NCBI GenBank assembly: GCA_019722365.1
Contig: JADFUC010001461.1
Coordinates: 310,001-374,000, forward strand
DNA from: Lithospermum erythrorhizon
Taxonomy: Eukaryota > Streptophyta > Magnoliopsida > Boraginales > Boraginaceae
Length of the DNA stretch: 64,000 nucleotides
Direction of reading: 5' to 3'
Part shown: piece by piece, positions 48,910 through 61,000 of the stretch
Layout of the letters: each line of letters opens with the position of its first letter
Numbering within the stretch: position 1 is the stretch's first letter
The notes under the pieces: generated by a model
Told to the model about the DNA's origin: nothing
The model's database searches: none
What the model saw: the letters and a program-made list of their open reading frames with translations, nothing else
Position numbers and translations under genes: made by a program

Positions 48910-51017
48910 GTATGCTTTGCTGCTTGTATATAAATGACTGACTATTTGATATATGTTGACAATCAAGAGATAGGATAGCCAAACAATTTATAGTCAAATT
49001 TCTGAGATTATTCCTTCATGAGCTTGTTACTTTGTTATAAACGGATGAATTATAACATTATTGTTATTGTTACGTACTATGATGTTCTAAAGGATATGCC
49101 TGCCGTACTACATCTCTACTTTCGGCTGACCACTAAATGCCTAAACGCAAGTGGTTAATTAACTTACAAATTAGATACGAGGTAATTGTCAAAATGATTT
49201 CACTAATTGAGGGTCAGTTGCAATTTGATCTCAGTATTCAAAATAGACCGAATACACGTAGTTTAAATTCAGTAAAACCAGAAGTATCAGTATTGAACAT
49301 ATAAGTTTAGGGATGCATAAAATTGTGGAATATGATGTTTTTAAAAATTCGAGGTAAATGATTTAGAATAATTGTAACTTGTGAAAATTGATGTTTTTAA
49401 ATATTTGAGGTAAGTGATCTAACTTAATTGAGAATTGAATGTTGATATTAGACATAAGATTCAAGCAGAATGAAATAAATTGGAAACTGCACGGATCCGG
49501 TGCAAGGAGTATAGTAACAATGTTATATTTGTGGTCCTTGTCTAATAAACTATGTATTGAGTTTGTATTTGAAATCGAGACTGAATTATTCACAAACCAA
49601 TGTGATTGTAACAGACTAAAGGGATATCTGCAGAGTGAAAATGAAGGGATCTCAGATTTAGGGGAAGTGTGAGTTGAAGTTTCATAAATAATCTTATGAA
49701 ATCACACCAAATGGAGTTCAAATAAATCTATTGTATACTATATCGCAAATGGTCACTAAATATTTAACGGAAAAGAAAATTTAGAGGTCAAAATTATTAA
49801 TTTAAATAATATTTTGGGTTAAAAACATAGATTTAACAAAATTTAATAAAATCGAAATTATTGAATTAAAAATAAAATTAATTTACATCTTGAATAAATT
49901 CATTTTTCTTATTAATTTATGTTTTTCCCCCAAAAGCCTTTTTAATTACATTTTTTTATCTAAAAAATTCCTAAATTCTCTTTTTCCGTTAACATTTAAC
50001 GAAATAGTTAATTTAGGAAACCATTTGGCGTAATATATTTATAGGGGCCAGCTATGGCTTCTTCAATTAAACAGAGGCAATTTCAACAATTAAGCTCTTA
50101 TTTATATGAAGTATATAACACTTATTTATTTGAGGTAAGTGAAGTTGCGTTCCACACTTCCACAAAAAACAAAGGTCCTAATACATTCTTTTCGTCAACA
50201 TATAAGTCTAATGTGCCATTCAATTACTATGCTTTATTGTATTGATTTACACTATATAAGTACTACTTGTATGTTGATTATTTTTCTAGAATATTGTGTA
50301 ATTTGCCCGCTGTTAGTTTAGATTTATTAGTGTCAAATCCTAAATTTAGTGTCAAATCCTAAATTGAGACTGTGACGTTTTTACCTCGTTTTTTATAAAT
50401 TTAATTATACTCACATTAAGTGTATTACATTAATTTTTTAATTACGTGTATTTGCATATCTGACATTTGTGTGATGTTTTTTAAAAACTTTATTATACTA
50501 TTAATTAAGGGTGTTTAGTTAATTCTTTATTATAGTGTGTGACGTTTTTACCTCGTTTTTAAAAATAATTTTTGGCTGGGTCATTCCATTTTACGTGACG
50601 TTTCGTTATGTCATATAATCGTTGTGATACTATTGATGCAACGTTTGTGTGACGTTTTGTTTTTCATGCGACACAAAATAGAGGGCATTTGAAAACCGCC
50701 ATAGAAATGTCATATTTAGCCTTTTATGATATTTGTGTGGCATTTTTGGATATCATAAATGTCATTTTCTCTAATAGTGGAAGTAGAGCAAATTCATGTT
50801 TTTTTCTTCTTATTATTCTTGTTATTATTGTTGCAAACTCATGTTAATTTGATTATCATGAGTTTGAGGTAAGGAAGACACAACTCCGGTCCATGTATTG
50901 GACCACAATTATTATATTAGGTTTAGGTTTATTAGAGTTTAAGTTTAATATTAATTTTTCTATATATAAATACATCTTCTATATATAAGTACAAAAACAT
51001 CCAGGATTGCAATCCTC
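48910..51017. other. Spacer between the two peptide gene copies
   Basis: The duplicated promoter of copy 1 reaches to about 49030. Anonymous AT-rich DNA follows, then a CACTA-like transposon end (50310-50779) and a LTR-like stretch with CTATATATAAATAC (about 50930-51000). No other gene recognised. Confidence 0.55.
50310..50779 (-). mobile_element. CACTA (En/Spm)-type transposon end
   Basis: Read on the minus strand it begins at 50779 with CACTATTAGAGAAAATGACA, a CACTA terminal repeat. Behind it come subterminal repeats of the form AAAACGTCACACAAA and relatives (near 50740, 50650, 50596, 50541, 50470 and 50371), as in CACTA elements. A matching second terminus was not found, so this is a fragment or a very short derivative. 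Confidence 0.65.
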
Positions 51018-51815
51018 TTATTGATTAGTAAGACAATTGTTGAAACATTGATAACCTGGTGTCCGTGGTGTGTTCTGGCTACCAACCCTCTCGAACAAAT
51101 TCTGATCTGTAAATAAAAAGATGCTAATAATATGAAGAAAGCATAGAATTTAAAGTGGATGCATACTATAATGGTGTTAACATAAGCTCATAATTAGTGT
51201 TGCCAATTGTGAGTCACTCCAATTCCAAATTCGATAGGTCACTTAGCGTGGTTCTTAAATGAGCTTAGAATTCCCGGGACTAAGTGTTCATTATTCATCA
51301 ATAAATACTCGATTTGGCTGATATTGAAAGATAATATACATATTTGAATAATGTGATGAGTACATGGCAAAGGTTAAAAGAATAGGAAAACTTGTATGAT
51401 TGGTTATATTATAAAGACTAAGAATATGATATTGACTAAACCATCAAAGACCAATCTCATTTTACTACTCTATCCATCTATAAAGAGATAGTCCCCTTTT
51501 CAGTTTTGACGAGTTGGTCATTTTAAACATTAAATTCAAATATTTTTTTAATATGTTATATAATTTTTTTATAGAAAATATATTAATTTCATCTTAACAT
51601 ACTTTACAATTAACATGAAACTTTTAATTCAAATAATAGTTTCAAAGTTTCTTAATTTAAACAATTGAAAAAAATAAATTGGACTTTTTTTTTGGGAATG
51701 GAGTATTATATTGCATATATAGTCACTAAATTGATTTTTAATTCCCCCTAAATAAACAAACAAACATACGTGAAGCAGTAAGTAACAGAACAATCAAGGT
51801 AATGAGCTTTCCCAT
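51018..51815 (-). CDS. Small two-exon secreted-peptide gene, copy 2
   Basis: Exon 1 at 51770-51815 (ATG at 51815) encodes MGKLITLIVLLLTAS; exon 2 at 51018-51106 continues in phase after a good acceptor (TTATTTACAG) and ends in TAA. The 44-residue product has a signal peptide of about 15-18 residues and a mature part of about 28 residues, HQNLFERVGSQNTPRTPGYQ followed by CFNNCLTNQ, with just two Cys. The gene layout (a short signal-peptide exon, then one small exon) resembles plant defensin-like genes, but the Cys count does not. I do not recognise the family; it may also be a truncated member. The intron (51107-51769) contains a Stowaway-like MITE that copy 1 lacks. TATA-like CCTATAAATTTG lies about 90 bases upstream. 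Conservation of the exon 1 reading frame and donor between copies supports past function. Confidence 0.5.
51466..51705. mobile_element. Stowaway-like MITE in the intron of peptide gene copy 2
   Basis: Left end TACTCTATCCATC and right end GGAATGGAGTA, with TA at both outer edges, 240 bp. It accounts for most of the length difference between the introns of the two peptide gene copies. Confidence 0.65.
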
Positions 51816-54335
51816 ATCTGATTTGCTGATAATATAAATGACTTTGACGGTATGATTATAACTATATAAGTTGACAATCAAGAGAGAAGCTAAACAAATT
51901 TATAGGCAAATTTTCAGATTCCTAAATGCGTTTGTTATAAAAATTATTAAGGTTGTTATAATGTTCTCCGGATATGCTTATTATAATTCCGTTGTTAGAG
52001 ACGGATGACTATCAAAATTATTATTGTTTTTTTTTGATAATTTACATTATATATAAGAGAAAAACATAAGTACATAGCTGTTCATACAAACCATTCCGAG
52101 AACTATTAGTACTTTATCTAACATTTAGACCTATTTCAAAAGTCCTGAGGAATTACAAAATTAGGTCTAAATGGAAGATATTGACCGAAAAGATCTTGAA
52201 AACTATGTAGAGTAGTAAGTTGCATGAAGACATTGCATTGATCCTTCAATTTGTCTTCCAAAAAGTGTATCCATTCTGCATTCTTCATCATCGAACCATG
52301 TTGTTTAGTGAGTGCTTGTGATAATATTGAATCCAATACAAGATAAATAGTGTAAGAAAAATTGTTTAATTTAAGTAATAAAGTGAAAAGTATGGCTTCT
52401 ATAAGATATGATTGAACAGTGTTAATGGTGGGTTGTGTTTTGTCCTGAAAATATGTAAGAGGAATGCTAAATAGTTTATTTGAGTGCTGATAGCATTGGA
52501 TTTCGATGTGTAAATGTGGCCAGTGTTGAATTATTATTGTTAATACACTTCATATTGGAGTATCTTTTTCCGGGTTACCACTAACGTAAGAGGTTAATTA
52601 CTCCCTTAAATAATTCAAAATAATTAGAGTTTTTATTTTTAGAAAATAAAAGCGCCGTCCATATTAAAAGTTAAGTAATACGTTGTGAAATAGATTTGGT
52701 GGAGTCACGTTATTGACCATTATCAAATATATTTCGGATTAATGATCTAATCACGACAGACGATAAAACAGGAAATAAATGGTCACGTAAATTAAAAGCC
52801 TTGAAAGATGGTATGCTTTGGAGTTCGGTCGCCGTGTAACTTAGGTTTTGGGGGAACAAGCACATGCAGTGAAGTTTTCTTATGATGTTGGATATTCTGA
52901 ATAAGGATTTGTATATGTATCGGGAGCCGTCGTGGTCTCTTCAGGAGCTAGTAAGCAGTCACAGGCTCACTGCTGACATCCATTGTTATAGCGTAGTGTT
53001 ATAAACAATAAATCACATTCGGTTAAGTTTAGAGAATTATTTACAACAGCATTCGGCCCTCTGAAAATATAATCTCTAAAATCTTTTAGGTACCGACTCT
53101 TAAAAGCGTAGAAATTATTACATGTATGAAGTGGTGTATAATTCGTATCTGCTTGAGCCAGCTACCATGCAAGGAGTAGAACACCAAACATATATGGAAA
53201 TATGCTTGTAAATACTTTCGCGTATATGCAATCTAAATCTTAAATGCGGGAATATTAGATTATTATAAATATAGTCTTCGCTTCTTAGAAATACTCCAAG
53301 CAAAATCCGAAAATATATATTCAGGCTTGCAAAATCGGCATCGACAAAATGGCTAGCAGCGCCCAAAACGACACATTTCAATTATTACGGGTTTTTAACG
53401 GAGCGATGCGGTCAATGGCGTCTTGTGCTAAATGATCAGCAGTTTTGAGTTCACGAAATACCGGCTATGGCGTTGTGGCGGCGATTACATAGAGGAATGT
53501 AGTTATAAGCGGGATTTTGAGTTCACCCAGTTGCTTACCTTTAGACCTCCAAGGAAGGAAGGGATATGTGCATTGAAGGGGCTTGGACTTGTGATATTAC
53601 GTTTTTTTATTCTTGAGTTCATCAGTACCAGTGATTATATCGTTTTTCTTAATGAATTTAGTATAAATGAATGGAACAGGAACTTGACAGACGAACTAAT
53701 TTCATATTAACCTTTTGTACCGTTTTTCAGATAGATACTAATTGCTATGATTAGTCGGAACAAGTCCGAAAATACAAAAAATAGAATGTTATATTCCTTA
53801 ATTCAAAAAATTGTTAAACTTTGAGCTTTTTAAATTTTTTCATAGTTGAACTTTGAAAGTAGATATTTTTATTTGTATTTTATAATATTTTGTGAAAATT
53901 ATATTATAAAAATATTTCAAATATTTTCGATTGATATATTTTAAATCAAATATTATAAAACAAAAAAATATTCAGTCAAGTGGCTATGAAAAAAATGAAA
54001 AAAATTAAAAGTGATATTTTTTATTAAGTATGAAATATGTAATTACTCTATACTTCGTATTTTTCCAGAAACACTCTATTTCCACACTGTAACGGTAAAC
54101 TTAAAGATAAAATGACTAATTTTGACTCTAATTAATGCTTTCAATAAGTAGTCCATTACCCAAAACGTCATTCAGATTATTGGAGATAAAAAACTCTCCA
54201 AAAATTGAAAGTGTATATTCGGTTCGGTTCGATTCGATTTTTCAAATTTATTTTGCACAGCCCTCTATAAGACTCAAACTTGCTAAATCATTCACTCTTT
54301 TCTTTTCTACACCTCCCTCAGCTAAAACCTAAACA
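51816..54335. other. Region between peptide gene and SAUR
   Basis: The duplicated promoter of copy 2 ends near 51940. A 66-codon minus-strand open frame (52136-52336, containing HFLEDKLKDQCNVFMQL) and a 92-codon plus-strand frame (53432-53710) are unrecognised. The GC-richer stretch 52840-53600 may be retroelement debris. A TATA-like CTCTATAAG (54264-54272) about 65 bases before the SAUR start codon is a likely core promoter. No TGTCTC auxin response element was noticed nearby. Confidence 0.5.
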
Positions 54336-54818
54336 ATGGCCTCAGCCATCAAGAAAGTGAACAAAATCTCCCAAATTGTCCGCCTCAAACATATGGTTCA
54401 TCACTGGAAAGCCAAAAGCCTAAACCGCCTAACCATCAACTCCTACATTGCTGAACCGGCCGGTTCAGACCGCCGCACTCCACCCGGTTCACTCGCCGTC
54501 TACGTGGGCCAAGAACGGCTCCGTTTCGTGATCCCGACCCGGTTCCTGAACCTCCCTATATTCTTGGAACTACTCAATCAAGCAGAAGAGGAATTTGGGT
54601 ACCAAATCAGTGGTGGGTTGGTTTTGCCTTGTGAAGTTGGGTTTTTCAGAGGCGTTTTGATGCTTCTTGATAAAGATGAAAGGAGATATGGTGGGAAAAG
54701 CTTGGATGAGTTCTTAAAGATGGTTTCTGAATTGGGGTTTTGCTCTTTTGATCAATCTTGCAAAGAAATGGTTGCATCTAGCTATGGATTTAGATTTTTG
54801 CAGAAGGTTAATGTTTAA
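54336..54818 (+). CDS. SAUR family auxin-induced protein
   Basis: Intronless gene of 160 residues, as usual for SAURs. The N-terminal 45 residues are basic (IKKVNKISQIVRLKHMVHHW). The SAUR domain covers about 50-135: PPGSLAVYVGQERLRFVIP, FLNLPIFLELLNQAEEEFGY and LVLPCEVGFFRGVLMLL. The length and N-terminal layout fit the SAUR71/72 or SAUR40-type subgroup. SAURs inhibit PP2C.D phosphatases, releasing plasma-membrane H+-ATPase activity and cell expansion, and many are direct ARF targets. A perfect 18-bp palindrome (CTGAACCGGCCGGTTCAG, 54451-54468) lies inside the coding region, and its arms recur in the repeats directly behind the stop codon. The canonical DST instability element was not seen downstream. 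Confidence 0.95.
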   Translation: MASAIKKVNKISQIVRLKHMVHHWKAKSLNRLTINSYIAEPAGSDRRTPPGSLAVYVGQERLRFVIPTRFLNLPIFLELLNQAEEEFGYQISGGLVLPCEVGFFRGVLMLLDKDERRYGGKSLDEFLKMVSELGFCSFDQSCKEMVASSYGFRFLQKVNV

Positions 54819-54824
54819 CGGTTT

Positions 54825-54980
54825 GATTGAACCGGGTTTCGGACATCCGGTTCAGCTTAGAGTAGTGTAACTTAAAGATTGAACCGGTTTTCGGACATCC
54901 GGTTCAGCTTAGAGTAGTGTAACTTAAAGATTGAACCGGTTTTCGGATATCCGGTTCAGCTTAGGCTAGTGTAACTTAAA
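54825..54980 (+). repeat. Three 52 bp tandem repeats with hairpins, SAUR 3' UTR
   Basis: Exactly three units of 52 bases starting 6 bases after the SAUR stop codon. Units 1 and 2 differ at one position and unit 3 at a few. Each contains TGAACCGG, an 11-base loop and CCGGTTCA, a perfect 8-bp stem, so the transcript would carry three consecutive stem-loops. The unit continues with CTTAGAGTAGTGTAACTTAAA. Confidence 0.95.
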
Positions 54981-57900
54981 AGCGAAGGTTTTTTGTTTCT
55001 TTGCGTCCGATCTGTTGGTACCTTTATCATTAGTTTCGTGCAGGCATTAAGTTTTTTTTTTTTAGATTTAGGATGAGGGGTTAAAAATATGTCCCATAAT
55101 TCTTGTCCTAAAGTTCTAGATTTTAGATTTTTGTTTGAATTTTAGTCATGCTTGAACTAGGGCTTGATTTTAAAGGTCTTATGTTGGGTTTAATGTGATG
55201 TAAGCTGAAATTTGTTTCTCCTTTTTTTTGGTTTGGGGAAATGTGATTTGTTAGCCGGATGATGAATGGTAGAATTTGTGCTATTTAGTAGATGGAAATT
55301 TTAATTTCATATCCATTTTGTTATTTTCTTATGGAAATTTTCATGAGAATGGTGATTCGCCTTGAATTTGATACTAGTAGATCTTGAAAATTCTCATTTC
55401 ATCTATTTTGTAGAGAGTATCGATTGTTGTGATTTAGACCACTTTGTTTGATTATGTCTGGTTTTAGGCCATTGATATTACGGAGTACTGTGGTCACATC
55501 AAAATATAAATCATATGCCATTTACTTCTTTTACTGATTACTTTATTTTTTCACAATGTTGGTATTTATTTACTTCTTTTACTGATCACTTTATTTTTTG
55601 CACAAAATTTTATTTTTTAATTCGAAAAAATTATTAATTTTAATATTTTAGGTCAATTTAGTCAATTTTAATCATGAATTCGTTAGTCGATAATAAATAA
55701 TATAAGCATGTGGGATCTTGTTAGATTCGTTTTAGCCATATATTTTGAAATATCGATTCTTATAATTTTTTCGCACGAGTATAATTAAAGATATTTACGT
55801 TTTTAAGTTGTGTTGTGGAGATTTTGAAAAATAAAATGAGCAATCTTTTTGGGATGATGGAGGAATTAGTAAAATTCAAATTAATTTGGTATTACTCCAT
55901 TTTCCTCTACAAATTTGAACTGGAACCAATTTTAGTACTCCTTGATTTTAAGAAAAGTGATTATATAATTTGGGATGATGAAATTATTACATTTCAAATA
56001 AAAATAATGTTGTCACCTAATTATGTTAGATTGTTAGTGATGTCTACGTCACTAGTCACTACCAAGATATTAAGAACGATAATATTTTATTGGAGCAATA
56101 GTTGTTTGCATCAATGATTAATTGCTTCCATTTTAGATTTTCAGCATATGGGAAGATGAAATATCATTGGAATATTGGATTTCATATTAAAAGGAAGTAG
56201 TTTTATTCACTGGAAACAAGCATGTATGAGTCAAGTGAATAGATACTTTTATGAAAAAGGGGAAGACTACTTCTCGACTATTGCTATTTACAAGAGGTAA
56301 ACATGAAAAATCTATGATTTTGAAATTTCAAGTTTGTCCTTGCAGTTGATTCGTGATATAATATAATTGACTTTTTGATTAAGATACGAATTATTGCGTA
56401 ATTTTATATTCTCATAATTTTTTTATATGGTTTTAAATTTATTTTTCTTATATTAGCGGAATATTTATCTTATTTTTTAACTGTCTTGTAGCGTTAACTT
56501 AAGCAATCGTTCGATTATTCTGTTTAAGGGCACCTTTGGAAACACAATTTTTACGTTTAAGCAGTTAAAATGGTATTTCTTGCTGTCTTACTGTAAGAAT
56601 AAAATCATTGCTCCTGCCCAAATATTTTACATGGTTAAAATAAGTGTCGCTTTCTTAACTTCTTAGCTACACTGTCTAAAGCCTACCGCACTACTGCCCC
56701 ACCCTAATGATGCTTGATCTGCTACTTTACATATCCCAGTGGTAAGCATCAATTGCTTTGCCCTTTTGCATTTGAAAATGAATCTACGAGAATTGCCAAA
56801 TGACTATCAATTTCAGAAGTGTATCACCAACTTCCTGTTATTTCTTCTCTGGCACCACGTAACCGGACCGACTCCATCCCCCTCAGCCGCACCACCAATG
56901 AACCCACCGTCGATACGGACCACCACCATCATTACAGTGAACCACCAGAGACAACCTCTAGTGGTGTGTGTATATTTTTTCAGCAAAAAAATCTGATATT
57001 TTTCTGCAATTTTGATTTCAGCAAAAAAAATTATCCTTTTCTGCAATTTTGATTAGAGTAAAAAATTAGATCTTTAGGGATAGGTGTGGGGTGTGTTGAA
57101 GGTATGTTAAAGAATAAAAATGTGGGGTTTATTTTAGATTAATTACTCATTTTGCCCCTAAGTGTGCATTGAGCACATGTGGTTCGCCAGTATCAGTTTG
57201 TTTTGAGAATTTAGTCTACAAGCCCATTATCGTTTGGTGTGGTCGCAAAGCTATTTTCGTTTCGGGGTTGATCCTCGCTTTAATTTTTTATACCAAAACA
57301 CCGTTTTCGGTACAAAATGATATTTTACCCAAACATTAACTAAAGTATAGGGAAGCGCGTTTCACGTAATCAATTAAAAATAGAGCACAAAATTTCTCTT
57401 TAGCGTCATGCCCCATTACCTTATGACCCAGGCCATATGCTCCCAGCATAAATCAAAATTAACCTCCGTCCCGCGCCGCCCAATGACCCAGGCCAGGTAG
57501 CCGCACTCGTGCCCCCGATTTTTCCCATTACCCGTCCACACTTACATTTGGCTCATTCTCAAAGGCAACAAACACAAAGAGAAGGGTATGAAGTATGAAT
57601 AGAGACAACAACTATACAAATCAAGAATAATTGAGTAGATAGATAATAAACAACTCAAACAAAGTGAAAACTTTGGTAATAGAGAAAGGAAATAAACTAC
57701 CGTATGGAGTATTAATTAGAAAGAGAATTAGAAAGAAAGTGATAGTTTTCAAATTTGAAAATAAAAACAAAAATTTATTTTTTAAACATAAATGATATAA
57801 TTTGAAATATAATGATTGATTATATGATTTCATAGAGAAAGCATGATAGCTTTGGAATGTGAAAAAACAATTGAAAAAGATTTCATTTTTTTGAAGTTCA

Positions 57901-60900
57901 AGAACATATAAACATCACAATTCACATATCTAGAGAGAGAAAGAATTAGGCAAAGGAAAAAGCATTTTCGATTTGCTTAGTGTATTATGCAGAAAATCAT
58001 TTGGGAGTTGGTACCGACTATCATTGGAGCCATGGGGTGGGGAGTAGGGGTTAGGGTAGGGAGTGGGATGGGGTGTGTTAAATAAGAAATTGTGGGGTTC
58101 TAGTTTAATCATGTAAAATATGTACATGCTACTTAATATTGGGGCAAAATAAATCCGTTTTATCTGAGAAAATGTGTGTTTCTTGTAAAATGATGAGGGG
58201 CCAAAGCCAGCTAAACGAAAAAATAGTTAGGGGACCATGGGCACAGGAAACAATAAATGAGGGATCGGGCTTGAAGCAAGCCCGATTGTTCGAGTGGCAG
58301 CATAGAAACAGCATACAGTTCGGGGGTAAAATCTTGAATTAGCCTAATTCCCGGGGGGGGTAAAATGCGAATTAGCCTTTATTTTAATTATGTCGAATAA
58401 GCCCCAAATGTGGGTATGTGACCCTTATACTTTAGTCCACACTATCTTTAGTGTAGTGTTAGAGACAAAATGCTCGTTGATGTAAGGGGTAATATAGTCG
58501 TTTAATATTTTGTCTCTTGTTGTATAATGTAGGAATTATTTCACTTGTGTGTTTTGGGGGTAATATAATTCGTTTATTATGTATTTTAGTAGAAAATTAG
58601 GTATAGAAATGTCCTCGGTTAAGGAGCTAATGTTTAGGGTGTGCGCAGCAGAGAAAAATAGTATAAATCTTTGTCGAATAAAAAGAATAAGTTGAAAGGC
58701 CCATGCAAATTAGAATATTTGAGTGTCTTGGCCAAAAAGCCAATATAATTTGAGCTACCACTCCTTTAATCATGAAGTCAGGGGTATTGTAAAAAAAGAG
58801 GATGGGAGAATATTATCATTTTAGCTATAAAAAAACGTTAAGTTTATTAATTATTAATCATGTATGAAGTTGTTGTAATATAGTTTTTCGGTTTGATTTT
58901 ATGGACCATTTAAAAAATTAAAAACTAATGCTTATATACCCATCATCAAGATTTGAGATTTCCAATTCATCGGCACTTCATCAGGGAAACTAATTCTCGG
59001 GAACCTAACTTTGACCGATGATTTCATTGACCACTACAATCTTTTTTGAAATAGGTGGCCTACGCTGTATGTCTACTAAAATGTTGAACCAATTTTATAG
59101 TACACCTACAAAGTAGATCTAAGGATATATTATCGTTTCAATTATCTAATTTAATTTTTTATCATCCTAATGTACCTTTTTATTATTTCTTAATAAATTA
59201 ATATTCATCTAAATAATTATATATTTTAAAACGGAGAGAGTAATATTCATTTTAGTTATGATGAAGCACAACATGTTTGATTGTTTTGTTTGACTGCAGA
59301 AGCAAATAATGTGTTTAGACAATATTAGCAATTGGCACACTTCCTCCAGGTAAAAGGCTGATGCACCCAAGTCTTTATGAAGACAAACAGCACACTGTAC
59401 TATATTTGTCCTTGTGTACTAATAAGAGTGACTTTTCTTGTTTAAACTTCCCAGAGAGACGTGGGTAAATTGTTCATGAGTTTTCATTGCTTTTGTCAGG
59501 CACATTTGGACCACCACAATATTTTTGTAAGTGTAACAAGATTCTGAAGATACTTGTCTGTACTTTAATATGTTTTTATGACGATTTGACAATCTGAATA
59601 TTCACTGGACTACCAAAAAATAAAGGAATAAACAGCTGAAATTGGGTTTTCATGCGTTAAATTTATGCGGCGAGGGGATCGATTAGGGTCTTCGAGGGGA
59701 TCGTTCGCGCGGCGGAGGATCGATTAGTGTCAAAGGTGACAGGTGGGATCAGAGGATCAAAATTTGGTCAGGGGCTTGATACGGTTTTAACGCTGCTCGG
59801 TGGGTCCCCTGAGAAAAAAAAAAAAAATGGATCCAGGCTGCATACGTGTCGGTCTTTGCTTGCCCAATTTGGATGCATTTCAGCCCAGCGACCGTGGTGG
59901 CGCTTATTTACGTGGGCCGTTTGTTTTTACTCATTTTAAATTGTTTTTGCAAAATAATTAAGCAAAAAAAAAAAAAAAAATTACACCGCTATTTTTATTT
60001 TTTAATTTCTGCTCATCTGACTGGAGTTTGTGTCGTTTGGGCATAAAAAAAAATCAGATTTTACCTTTTTTATTATTAACTTTTTAATCAGCTTTTTCTT
60101 ACGATTTTAAAAGCTTGTGGATCATATGAAACTATGTTTTATTGTGTGTTTTATTGTATGTTTCGATAATTTATGTATGTTCTTAACTTTATTATGTATG
60201 TACCGAGTTCGAAGTGACTAATATTGTGTGTTATTTTTAAAAAAAATTAATATTATTTATTGTATTAAAATATTATGGGATTTTGAAATTCAAAAAAAAA
60301 ATATATACTACTAACGATATACTTTTAAAATATATATGAAATAAAAAATATTAAAAAAAATTATTAAAATATTTTAAAATAATTAAAATATTAAAATTAT
60401 TAAAAATATATTTTTTAAAATTATAATATTACATTGTATTAAATTTAATAATTATATATATAAAATAAATAAAGAAAAATGATGATAAATATAATTGGGG
60501 TATATGTTGGAGTGATGTGGAAGGAGAAAGTAATTTGGCCTTTGCAGACGTACTTTATGGTATTGGTAAAAGTGGGTGTTATTTGAGGGGTCTTGAGATT
60601 GATGTGGCGGGAGAGAAATGTAATTTAACGCGTATTGCGGATAGTCTTAGATTGGACTTCGTCACTCCTCAATGTTATTGTAATAGTACAAACTTATGAA
60701 ACCAACTAGAAAGAAATAGGAGTATGGTGACATTATTTTCATTTGCATTTTACTCTACTTGTTTATCTCTACTACCCATTATCTTTGTATAGAATCCCCT
60801 TCAAGATTGAGCAGTTGGTGGGTAGTTGGGCTTCAGTGAGGTTAGTTCAACTTATGCACAATTTTAGAAAAATTTGGAAGATTGACACTAGTAAATGTTA

Positions 60901-61000
60901 TAAAAGCAGGATATTAAATAGGCTCGGACTTCTTAACGTCTTTTACTATATTATTCTTTACTCGATTGAAGCAGAGGAAAAATGAGATTACTTGATATCA
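54981..61000. other. Gene-free repeat-rich region right of SAUR
   Basis: Six kb of mostly AT-rich DNA. It includes the SAUR 3' flank, the inverted repeat partner at 57560-57970, a G-rich segment (58025-58090), a patch with two TGACCCAGGCCA words (57424 and 57484), a small GC-rich island (59660-59900, with GGGATCGATTAG-type repeats) followed by A-rich runs, and very AT-rich DNA at 60230-60480. ORFs at 55815, 56739, 59727 and 60517 show no recognisable protein features. Confidence 0.55.
57560..57970 (-). repeat. Inverted copy of the 16.7-17.3 kb repeat
   Basis: The reverse complement of this segment matches 16720-17260 in several ordered blocks (see that entry). Its length is shorter because the internal duplication of the other copy is missing. 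Confidence 0.75.

Noticed and set aside
54819..55100. DST-type mRNA instability element behind the SAUR
   Set aside because: I looked for the conserved GGA, ATAGAT and GTA blocks in order and did not find them.
58139..58342. 67-codon plus-strand ORF at 58.1-58.3 kb
   Set aside because: Overlaps an antisense ORF of similar length, no motif, repeat-like flanks; no support as a gene.
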